A program made the translations under genes and the position numbers. Positions 45,259-53,144 of a DNA stretch of 64,000 bases are shown piece after piece. The notes beneath the pieces are model-generated. The model searched no databases. It had not been told where the DNA came from and worked only from the letters and a program-made list of their open reading frames with translations. The DNA comes from an uncultured Verrucomicrobiae bacterium. Lineage in GTDB: Bacteria; Verrucomicrobiota; Verrucomicrobiia; Limisphaerales; AAA164-E04. The stretch spans positions 1,938,876 to 2,002,875 of the forward strand of contig OX638380.1 of assembly GCA_951813855.1 (NCBI GenBank), written 5' to 3'. Every line of letters starts with the position of its first letter. Within the stretch, counting starts at the first letter, position 1.

Positions 45259-46425
45259 ATGGTGCTGTTCATGAAGGTGCAGCACCAGATTCAACGACAA
45301 CTCTCGCAACCTGCCGGGCTTAACCGGATCGGCGCGATTTTAGCTAAAGGTAAAGACTTAAATCGAACGGCGTTGGCGAAACGGGTATGTTCTGATTACG
45401 GCTTCCGTGACGCTCGGGAACACTTGCAAATAGCCAGTTGTCTGGCCGCCTTGCGGACCCTGGAGCATTCCGGACGAGTCCGACTGCCGGCCAGGCAAAC
45501 TCCGGGAGGTTCTTGTGTTCGAAGTCGTGAGACTACCCCGGTGGCGGCCGCTCGAGAGGTGCCGTCGACGGTCGATCAAGTATTGGGTCTGTCACTGACT
45601 CTCGTCACCACGACCGAGCAAAAAGAACTCTGGTGCGGGCTCATGGCGAGAGAACATCCGCGAGGGGCGAGACTGATGGCGGGGCCCCAACTTCGCTATT
45701 TAATCGGGTCCGAGCATGGCTGGCTGGGCGGGATCGGGATCGGGATCGGTGCTTCGGCCTTGCAATTGGCGGCCCGAGATCGTTGGGGCAATTGGGATGC
45801 CGAAACCCGACGGGGGCTGTTGCACCGGATCGTAGGTCTTTCTCGATTCTTAATTCGACCAGACTTCCACTGCCGCAATCTGGCTTCGCAGGTTTTGAGG
45901 CGATTCTGGCGCCGTTTGGGTGCCGATTTTGAAACCCGTTACGGCTATCGACCCTGGTTGGTAGAGACTTTCGTCTCCCCACCTTATGACAGAACCAGCT
46001 TGCGGGCGGCTAACTGGCGGTATTGGGGAGAAACGGCCGGTCGCAGCCGTCAGGATCGGTGCCGTCAGGCAACGGCGGGCCGCAAAGCGATTTATATCTA
46101 TGAACTAAAGAACGACTGGCGAAATCGTTTGGGAGTTGCCCCGGCTACTCCGCCGGCCATCGAGCCGCTCGGACCGGCGGACGATCTCGAGGGGCCGATT
46201 TGGGCCGCCGCGGAGTTTGCCGAAGCGCCCTTGGGAGATGCTCGGTTAGGTCAACGCTTGGTCAAGATTGCCGGGATCCAAGCCGAAAAACCAATGGCGT
46301 CGTTTCCGGCATCGGCCCAGGGCGATCGAGCACAAATCAAAGGGCATTATCGGTTCCTGGATCAGCCGGATAACTCCGCAGTTACTTCGAAGGCGATTCT
46401 GCAGCCCCATCGCACCCGGTCATTG
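45259..46425 (+). pseudogene. DUF4338 (DruA-like)-transposase DNA-binding fusion, truncated
   Basis: About 389 codons are recognisable. Residues ~30-300 form a DUF4338 domain, the family of the Druantia protein DruA: RYLIGSEHGWLGGIGIGIGA, RFLIRPDFHCRNLASQVL, FETRYGYRPWLVETFV and RAANWRYWGETAGRSRQDR. Residues ~310-385 match the transposase DNA-binding domain found at the N-terminus of Tn5/IS4-type transposases (WAAAEFAEAPLGDARLGQRL, HYRFLDQPDNSAVTSKAIL). The catalytic IS4 domain that should follow is missing. After about 46425 the open frame runs into island-end DNA and stops at 46626. Such fusions are known as IS4-family proteins in databases, to my recollection. This copy is dead as a transposase. 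Confidence 0.75.
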
Positions 46426-46457
46426 CGGCGTGTTACTCGCCACGTTATTTCAGGATA

Positions 46458-46573
46458 TCTTGCATTTATCCCTTGCTCACCGCCAACATACTCCCTGCAA
46501 GAATGTGTTGTCTTCAGGAGGAATTGCGTTCCTGCCGGCGGCCCGACGGTAATCGCCCCGCGCTTGTCGCATT
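46458..46573 (+). repeat. 116-bp shared element-end sequence (copy B)
   Basis: Gap-free counterpart of 12239-12354 (about 90 of 116 positions identical by eye). It ends in TCGCATT seven bases before the duplicated permease sequence begins. It sits behind the truncated DUF4338 gene, whereas copy A sits beside an intact transposon operon. Confidence 0.7.
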
Positions 46574-46579
46574 GGGTGC

Positions 46580-46795
46580 GGCTTTCGGGATCGACCCGGT
46601 CTACCTGGCCATCGTATTCCTGGTAAATCCGGAACTGAGTTATCTCTACCCCACCTATCGGCATGAACCTTTATTTGACGGTCGATCACTTCGACAAACC
46701 CGTGTTGACCGAGTTTCTGCTGGGTTTATTGCTGGCCACCGATTTGCCGATATTAACGAGGTTTTCACCTGATCTCCCGGAATAAGTCACATTTC
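46580..46795 (+). pseudogene. Degraded duplicate of the 3' end of the TRAP permease gene
   Basis: Matches the last ~245 bp of the permease gene at 37926-38180 from GCTTTCGG-ATCGACCCGGT through GGAATAAGTCA and a few bases beyond the stop. It carries many substitutions and an internal deletion of about 30 bp. Signature fragments such as TTGGCCATCGTATTCCTGGT (original) and CTGGCCATCGTATTCCTGGT (copy) make the relation clear. No functional frame is left. Confidence 0.85.
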
Positions 46796-46865
46796 GCGGA
46801 CTATCGTGACGCTCCAAATCGGAATTAAACCGTAGCGCATCACCTGAGTTACTTAACCCAATCTC

Positions 46866-47603
46866 ATGATCGCAGCCTCTCGATACGAGTGCCAACTGGC
46901 GTTGAATTCCTCCGAAATCCAAGCGGCTCAGGAACTACGCTTCGAAGTGTTCAATATGGAAATGGACGAAGGCTTCGACCATTCCTATCTGACCCGGTTG
47001 GATCGGGACCGGTTCGATCCGGTTTGCGAACACCTGATCGTCAAGGATCTTGAAAGCGACAAGATCATCGGGACTTACCGCCTGCAAACCGGCGCGAACG
47101 CCAAAGACAACCTGGGATATTACAGCGAACAGGAGTTCGATTTCTTGGTCTACGAACCGTGGCGCGACCGCATTCTGGAACTGGGCCGGGCCTGCATCCA
47201 TCACGACCACCGCAATCACTTGGTGCTCAATCTGTTATGGAAACAGATCGCTCAATTCGCCCAGGAGCATCGCCTTCGTTTTCTGATAGGGTGCAGTTCG
47301 TTGACCAGTCAGAACCCCGAGCTGGGATTGCGGACCTACGACTATCTGGCCTACCGTCACTTGGCTCCGCCCGAACTGCAGACCGTTCCCAAACCGGAAT
47401 TCGAATGTCTGCCGCAATCGTCCCCCCGTTCCCGCCCGGAACTGAAAGTCAACATCCCCAAACTCTTGGGAGCCTATCTCAGGTTGGGAGCCACCATCTG
47501 CGGGCCGCCGGCGATCGACCGCAAATTCAAGACCATCGACTTTCTCACGCTGTTGGATTTGGACTCCCTTGCTCCCCGGATCCGAAAACGCTATCTGTCC
47601 TGA
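46866..47603 (+). CDS. GNAT acyltransferase, OlsB/ornithine-acyl-ACP N-acyltransferase-like
   Basis: A 245-residue protein of the acetyltransferase (GNAT) superfamily in the form used for acyl-ACP donors. Conserved elements are AAQELRFEVFNMEMDEGF (residues ~19-36), CEHLIVKDLESDKIIGTYRL, ELGRACIHHDHRNHLVLNLLW and FLIGCSSLTSQNPELG. In OlsB this reaction makes lyso-ornithine lipid; related proteins make other N-acyl amino acids. It is probably a cytoplasmic or membrane-peripheral lipid-biosynthesis enzyme. The partner acyltransferase OlsA is not in the window. It directly follows the degraded permease copy and is likely the original downstream neighbour of the TRAP operon. Confidence 0.82.
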   Translation: MIAASRYECQLALNSSEIQAAQELRFEVFNMEMDEGFDHSYLTRLDRDRFDPVCEHLIVKDLESDKIIGTYRLQTGANAKDNLGYYSEQEFDFLVYEPWRDRILELGRACIHHDHRNHLVLNLLWKQIAQFAQEHRLRFLIGCSSLTSQNPELGLRTYDYLAYRHLAPPELQTVPKPEFECLPQSSPRSRPELKVNIPKLLGAYLRLGATICGPPAIDRKFKTIDFLTLLDLDSLAPRIRKRYLS

Positions 47604-47749
47604 TCGCCGGCCCGAATCCGTACCCCGCCCGGCGCTCCGCGGCCCCGAAGGAGCGAGGCCCCGTGTTTCCCAACGACGCCCCCGGCAAACACTCGAGGCG
47701 TTACTGCCGGAAAAAAGCAGGCTGACGCCGGGCGTTCGACGACCCGAAA

Positions 47750-48922
47750 CTAACGACTCGAGGCGCCGATCGATTCGCGGTCGGCAAGTTGCGATGGTTT
47801 CCGGTTTTCCTCCCGGTGGATCCGGGCCATGGCCCGGCCCAACTCTTCCCAATCCGCCTCACCGGTATCCGGGCCGCTACTGCAGCGAATCGCCCTTCCC
47901 GCCGCCTCCGCCTCGATACCCATCGCCATCAGCACATGCGACGCCGATTCCTTGCCGCTCGAACAAGCCGATCCGGTCGACACCGCGAATCCGTTGCGAT
48001 CCAATTTGACCACCCAACGAAATCGACAGTCGCTCGCCGGCATGATCAAGGACAACGTATTCCACAACCGCGGCACCGACACTCCCAGCACGGAGACTCC
48101 GGGCATCTGCTCCCGCAATCGTTCTTCAAACCGCCGGCGGCGGCGAAGCCGCTCTTCGATCCAGGCCGAGGTCAACCGGGATTCGCATTCCCGCAACGCC
48201 GCCGTCAGGGCCAAAACGCCGGCCACGTCTTCGGTTCCCGATCGCCGCAATCGTTCCTGAGGGCCGCCGACGAGTAGCGGAGTCGTCACTCCCCGAGCAG
48301 GGCATTTCAGGAATCCGACGCCGACCGGACCGCCGAATTTGTGAGCGCTTCCCATCACCCAATCGCATTGTCCTAATCCGGCCGACGGGAGTTTGCCGAT
48401 CCATTGCGCCGCGTCGCAGATAAATGGAATGTTTCGTTCCCGGCACCAAGCCCCGATTTCCTCCCAAGGCTGCAAAATCCCGGTTTCGTTATTCGCCGCC
48501 ATGACCGCCACCAAGCCGGGAAGCGCCGTTTGATCGGCCAGCCAAGCCGGATCGACGACTCCCTGTTCCGTGACCGGGATCCGGCGAGCCCGCTTCCCGA
48601 AATAACGCTCCGCGGCCGCCAGCACACTAGGATGTTCGACAGCCGACACCCAAATTTCTTCCGCATCGGGAAACCGCCGCCAATAATGATGGAAAACCGT
48701 GTTGCCCGCTTCGGTCGCTCCCCCGGTCCAAACCAGATCCAGCGGCGAGCATCCCAACCAGGAACTCAATTCCTCCCGGGCTTCGTCCAAAGCGACGTTC
48801 GCCCTTTCCCCCACCCGGTGCGGGCTGGAAGGATTGCCGGGAAACCGGTCGACCGCCTCTAACCAAGCTTGCCGGGCCGCCGCTCCCAAGGGAGTCGTCG
48901 CATCATGATCGAAGTACTTCAT
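47750..48922 (-). CDS. Cysteine desulfurase (NifS/IscS-like), second copy
   Basis: A 390-residue class V aminotransferase-fold protein. PLP lysine is in GSAHKFGGPVG and the catalytic cysteine in STGSACSSGKESASHVL, with the N-terminal DHDATTPLGAAA start. It differs from the operon desulfurase at 20896-22095 in length and sequence. It overlaps the ankyrin lipoprotein gene by 4 bp (ATGA), so the two are co-translated. The flanking genes give no clue to a specific acceptor; housekeeping sulfur transfer is plausible. Confidence 0.88.
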   Translation of the reverse strand: MKYFDHDATTPLGAAARQAWLEAVDRFPGNPSSPHRVGERANVALDEAREELSSWLGCSPLDLVWTGGATEAGNTVFHHYWRRFPDAEEIWVSAVEHPSVLAAAERYFGKRARRIPVTEQGVVDPAWLADQTALPGLVAVMAANNETGILQPWEEIGAWCRERNIPFICDAAQWIGKLPSAGLGQCDWVMGSAHKFGGPVGVGFLKCPARGVTTPLLVGGPQERLRRSGTEDVAGVLALTAALRECESRLTSAWIEERLRRRRRFEERLREQMPGVSVLGVSVPRLWNTLSLIMPASDCRFRWVVKLDRNGFAVSTGSACSSGKESASHVLMAMGIEAEAAGRAIRCSSGPDTGEADWEELGRAMARIHREENRKPSQLADRESIGASSR

Positions 48923-49935
48923 CCCCTGGCCAAAACCGAATCAACGCCCTCCCCGGCGTGCCGGCGAAGCGTCGCCGCAATCTCCGGCCGGGTGTTCCGA
49001 ATCTCTTCCCGGTCGTAAGGCATCTGCAAGATCGCGAACAGAAATCCGGAAATCCCGTCCAGCTCCTGGGACCACTCGGGTTCCATCATTTGAATCAGGC
49101 TCAGACCTTCCTTGGTCTTCACCTTGGGATCGGCCCCTTTCTCCAACAAGAACGCAACGACATCGGATTGACAGAAAAAGCAGGCATTCGAGAGAGGAGT
49201 CGCCTGTTCGTTGTTTTTCGATTCCAAATCCGCTCCGCCTTCGAGCAATGATTTCACCGCTTCGAGGTTGCCCTTGATCGCCGCCAGATTCAAAGCGCTG
49301 TTCCCGCCGATCGGATCCTTTTCGTCCACACAGGCGTCGGCGGCAACGGCCTGTTCGATTACCTCCAAACGATTGTTTTGACCGGCGTTCCACAAGTCGA
49401 TCCACTTCGTCCGCAACAGGTTCGCGATCTCCCGGCGCGTCCAAACGATATGATCAGGGTCAAAGGTCTGGTCGATTTCCTGAGACGCCTCGCGATAAAC
49501 TCTTTCAAGCTCCGGCCCCCATTCGGGTTCCATCGTCTGAGTCATCATGAACCCGTCCGCGTTCATCACCTGGACGACCGCTCCGCAATCCAACAGCAGT
49601 CGAGTTAAATCCAGCCGGCAAAAAAAGGCCGCGTTGAACAGCGGCGTCATGCCTCTCTCATTAACCGATTCCAGGTCCGCTCCGGATTCGAGCAACAACT
49701 CCGCCGCCGCGTCCTTCCCGAAAATGACCGCCAGATTGAGGGCCGAATTATCATCATCCAGAATTTTCCGGTCCAGATCCGTTCCTGACGCGATATGCCG
49801 CCTGACAGCGTTCACGTCGTTATTCATTACCGCCGTCGGCAAATCGGGACTGCCGCAGCCGCTGGCCATGACCGCGAGCAGCAACGCCCACCCCCAACAA
49901 CCGACCGCTCCTCCGTCAATTCGATCGGTCGTCAT
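48919..49935 (-). CDS. Ankyrin-repeat lipoprotein
   Basis: A 338-residue protein with an AGGA ribosome site five bases before the ATG and a lipobox ending AVMASGC. It has two homologous halves. Each half has an ankyrin block (SALNLAVIFGKDAAAELLLE and SALNLAAIKGNLEAVKSLLE), then FFC-containing repeats, an MEPEW-x-x-EL element and a downstream helix with ExIANLLR / EIAATLRR. The whole protein therefore looks like an internal duplication. Ankyrin repeats bind proteins. It lies upstream of, and overlaps, the cysteine desulfurase gene. Confidence 0.82.
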   Translation of the reverse strand: MTTDRIDGGAVGCWGWALLLAVMASGCGSPDLPTAVMNNDVNAVRRHIASGTDLDRKILDDDNSALNLAVIFGKDAAAELLLESGADLESVNERGMTPLFNAAFFCRLDLTRLLLDCGAVVQVMNADGFMMTQTMEPEWGPELERVYREASQEIDQTFDPDHIVWTRREIANLLRTKWIDLWNAGQNNRLEVIEQAVAADACVDEKDPIGGNSALNLAAIKGNLEAVKSLLEGGADLESKNNEQATPLSNACFFCQSDVVAFLLEKGADPKVKTKEGLSLIQMMEPEWSQELDGISGFLFAILQMPYDREEIRNTRPEIAATLRRHAGEGVDSVLARG

Positions 49936-50019
49936 GCGTTCCTTTCTGAGAGTTCAAGCCGAACCTATCGCGGCGGCAGGCATCGGCCGCCAAGCCCCGG
50001 TCGAACGGTCCTGGAATCG

Positions 50020-50763
50020 TTAATCGTTCGCAGGTTCCCGCAGCATTTCGGAAACCGCCCACAAATTCCGAGGTTTCAAACCTTCTGAGTGTTTGAGGAA
50101 TCGGACGCTTCCGTCTACGAAGACGTGGTTGGAACCGCCGTTTTCCTTTTTGGCGCCGAGGCGATGTTTCGCCTGATCGACCACTTTCAAATGATCGCTG
50201 CCGTATTTCGCCGGCCACATATCCATGTACGGATCCGATTTCATATCCCGGTTTTTTTCGCCGAACAAAATGGTCTCCGACGGATCCGGAATCTGGTTCA
50301 GCCTCAAACTCGGAAAGCCGCCGGTCTTGTAGGCGCCGAAAAACTTGTCCCAATCGCCCTGGAACTGCGTCATCGCAAAGTAATCGATAAAACCGTTCAT
50401 CAAATAGCTCTGTTTGATTTTGGTTCGATCGACCGGACAAAGCAGCAGATTCGGGTCGACGTAAAAGCTGCGAAATAATTCGACCCAAGTTTCGCCCTTC
50501 TCGTAACTGCGGGGAGGCAATTGATCATGGAAATCATCGGCATACAGCTGCGTGGCCAATTGAAGTTGCCGGAGATTGCTTAGGCATTGGGTGCGCTTGG
50601 CCTTGTCCCGAGCTCGAGACAAGGCAGGCAACAACAGACCGGCCAAGATCCCGACGATCGCGATCACCACCAATAATTCGATCAGGGTAAAGCCTCCGTC
50701 CCGCCGACCGGGCCCGTTCCCTCCCCGGGAACGAAACCAAGACGTCTCGCAATCTGCTAGCAT
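50020..50763 (-). CDS. Prepilin-like pseudopilin (H-X9-DG type)
   Basis: A 247-residue protein with a leader ending in GG, followed by [20 protein letters not shown], the type IV prepilin cleavage/methylation and hydrophobic-helix signature (cleavage after the glycine, N-methylation of Phe). A conserved [21 protein letters not shown] region follows, here [20 protein letters not shown]. The C-terminal part contains [11 protein letters not shown], as in the H-X9-DG domain proteins that occur in very large numbers in Planctomycetes and Verrucomicrobia. It is likely a secreted or envelope-associated pseudopilin of unknown cargo. There is one gene only; no secretion machinery is nearby. Confidence 0.9.
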   Translation of the reverse strand: MLADCETSWFRSRGGNGPGRRDGGFTLIELLVVIAIVGILAGLLLPALSRARDKAKRTQCLSNLRQLQLATQLYADDFHDQLPPRSYEKGETWVELFRSFYVDPNLLLCPVDRTKIKQSYLMNGFIDYFAMTQFQGDWDKFFGAYKTGGFPSLRLNQIPDPSETILFGEKNRDMKSDPYMDMWPAKYGSDHLKVVDQAKHRLGAKKENGGSNHVFVDGSVRFLKHSEGLKPRNLWAVSEMLREPAND

Positions 50764-51838
50764 TTTCCCCCCTGAGTTGCTTTCACCGTCAATCCCCGCA
50801 TTCCCTTAGTATATCCGTTGCCGGATCGCCGATTCTCTCGCACCCCCAATAAAAATCGATAACACGTTCCTTCGCGGTTTCGACAAATTATTCCACAAAT
50901 CGCGCCCCAAGACAAAGTGGGAAAAATCCAATCGATCTGGCACCCTTCGTATCTGATCCCCTCCTAAACGGCAATTCTCGCGAGAAAAATCTGAGGCCAG
51001 ATCAGGCTCCTTGCTAAACGAAGTCGAGAACCGACCGAAAATTCCACGCCAAACAAAGACCGCGTCGTTAACGACAAAGTTACGGAAAAGCGGCTTCCGA
51101 TCGCCAATGGATGTACCTGTCAATCCCGTCAAGTTATCCAAGCAACCGCCGATCCGATTGTCTTCCGAGCGTCCGATCACGCTCTGAGTTCTTCGCTGGA
51201 ATTAACTCTCTTCCGCCTCGATCTTCGAAATCTCCCGCGATTGCCGTTCACCAGTTTTTATTCGAATGGACTAAACACTTCGATCTGATAGCCGAGTGCT
51301 TGCTTTTCAGTTGCCGTCCCGATCGATCGGAAAAGGGGAAACGCCGAAATGAACCCAGTCGGAATCACTGGCAAGATCATTTTCACTAACAATGCTACCG
51401 AAAGCGAACGCCGCTTAACTTGAGAGAAGTTGATCACTCGTATCCGAAATCAGGCCTTTACTCAAACTCGAAGCCGAATCCCAACCGGCCTTCAATCTTG
51501 GGATACCGGGTTCGTAACGCTTTACGAGTGTTACTTTTCAAGCTAACTGATGAAATCACCGTCATTTAATCGATTAGAAACTTTCGATCCCCGGCGACCT
51601 CACTACGGTCACTTCGTTTGAGGCCGCCGAAAATCCACTCCTACCCCACCAAATGGGACACAAACGGAACGTTGGCATCTCTTGTGGAATTATTGAATTT
51701 GGACCTGATCAAAACTTCCATCAGGTTAGATGCAAATCGACTAAACGAAAAAGGGGAACAGTTACGGAAGGATATCGAGTCCAATTTGGAGAAGCCAAGA
51801 ATGGGTTCGGTCAATAGAACGTTACCAAAGATTACGAA
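50764..51838. other. 1.08-kb intergenic stretch
   Basis: No frame with family features on either strand. At 51649-51665 it contains CCAAATGGGACACAAACGG, one arm of the palindromic repeat family of island B. Nothing else is evident. Confidence 0.4.
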
Positions 51839-52405
51839 TTATCCGGCAAACAGTTTGACCAAAGTGAGGATAATCCCAACCAAAATCCCAACCATACCAA
51901 TCAGCATGCCAACGTACCATCTGGCTTGATCAGCCCTAACTTTTTTAATTGCGATCATAAGATCAAGCTGTGAGCTATCGATCTTCGCCTTGATCTGTTC
52001 AACATAGGCTCCGGTCCCGACCTTGTCCTGTTCGACCTTGGCTCCGGTCTCGATCCTGACCTGTTCGATCTTGGCCTCGACTTGCTCGACCTTGACTCCG
52101 ATCTGTTCGACCCGAGCTCCGACTTGTTCGACCCGGGCTCCGATCTTCCCAATTTCGGTCTTGGCCTGTTCGACCTCGGCCCAGACTTTCTCTATCTTGG
52201 CTCCGTGTCTTCCAAACTCGATCTTCTGGTCTGTTCGCAATTCCGCAATTTTGGCATTGATCGAAACAAGGGCTTGATTTACGGCGAAGTTAATCTCGGC
52301 CAATACGTCGGCCTGTTCCTCGGTAAAACCGGCCTTGGTCAGGACCTGGTGTTGGGAATGAGTGGAGAAACCCGCTCCCCCCACCACGTTTTCTTCAGCC
52401 TCCAT
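51839..52405 (-). CDS. Coiled-coil protein with C-terminal membrane anchor (DUF1640-like)
   Basis: A 188-residue protein. After about 45 residues comes a long coiled coil with an almost perfect 7-residue repeat (KIGARVEQVGARVEQIGVKV...), then a basic stretch and a single membrane helix at the very C-terminus (GMLIGMVGILVGIILTLVKL). Layout and length match the DUF1640/CCDC90-like family; a mitochondrial relative regulates the calcium uniporter, but the bacterial role is unknown. The heptads are encoded by 21-bp DNA repeats, so the coil length can change by recombination or slippage. Confidence 0.7.
   Translation of the reverse strand: MEAEENVVGGAGFSTHSQHQVLTKAGFTEEQADVLAEINFAVNQALVSINAKIAELRTDQKIEFGRHGAKIEKVWAEVEQAKTEIGKIGARVEQVGARVEQIGVKVEQVEAKIEQVRIETGAKVEQDKVGTGAYVEQIKAKIDSSQLDLMIAIKKVRADQARWYVGMLIGMVGILVGIILTLVKLFAG
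52028..52150 (-). repeat. 21-bp tandem repeats encoding coiled-coil heptads
   Basis: About six degenerate units with the plus-strand consensus TTCGACCTTGGCTCCGATCTG lie in the DUF1640-like gene and correspond to one heptad each. Confidence 0.65.
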
Positions 52406-53144
52406 CGCGGTTCCATTTTAAAACTATGGCCGACGCAGTGCAAGTAATTATCGCATCGAAATCGTCGGATTCAAATTGACGGGAAAGACGCTGAGGCAAG
52501 TGCTTAACTTATCGATAATCAAACCTTCGCCGGATAGGTAGGGCCTTGAGCCTTTCGAGCCATACCACTAGAACCGCCTGCTACTGGTCGGAAGGGTAAC
52601 GCCGACGCAACTGTCCATTATCAAGCAATAGAGCGGGTTGTCGAAATCGAGTAACAGATCCGTTCCGCAGTTGCAAATGGTGTTAGCCTCAAGGCGACGT
52701 AAAGTCCACGGGTAGCGCTTCAACAACGCTCTTTCGCCACGACACCTATCGTTCTAGCCCACCAACTGAGGAACGAGACTCGCAGTGCCCAACAAAATCC
52801 CATCCACTGTCATTGGCCCCAATCATGCTCTCCCAGGTACTATCCCTTTCAAAATCATTCAGGACGGAAAATCGAACGCAGACGCCCGGGTGCCGAAACC
52901 GTTTAGTCCGGCTCGAAAGCTCAACCGATAAATCGATGGCCATCCTGATTGACAGGGACAAAATCGCGACCATTGCCGGAGCAGAATTCACTTCGAGCCG
53001 CACTCCCGAAAGAGATGGCGTCCGAACGATGCAGCCCTCAAAATCAAGCCGAAAACGGCGGGCGATTTCGCACCGCCTTTCCGGCTCGAGATCAGTTGCA
53101 AGCTTGCCCTTCCCGGCATCCCTTCGCAGACTACCTCGTTTTTT
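52406..53144. other. 739-bp intergenic stretch upstream of the ABC-F gene
   Basis: Open frames on the minus strand (for example 52746-53201, which would overlap the ABC-F start) have no recognisable features. I see no gene. Confidence 0.4.

Larger units (their letters stand above)
38164..46579. mobile_element. Island B: accessory block between the TRAP permease gene and its duplicated 3' end
   Basis: An 8.4-kb block is bounded on the left by the intact permease stop and on the right by a degraded copy of the permease 3' end (46580-46795). It contains palindromic repeats, one AT-rich orphan gene, a TPR lipoprotein, an RCC1 protein, an RHS fragment, three disrupted transposase genes (IS256, IS4-like, DUF4338-containing) and the 116-bp sequence shared with island A. 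The GNAT acyltransferase gene at 46866 was probably next to the TRAP genes before insertion. Confidence 0.6.
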
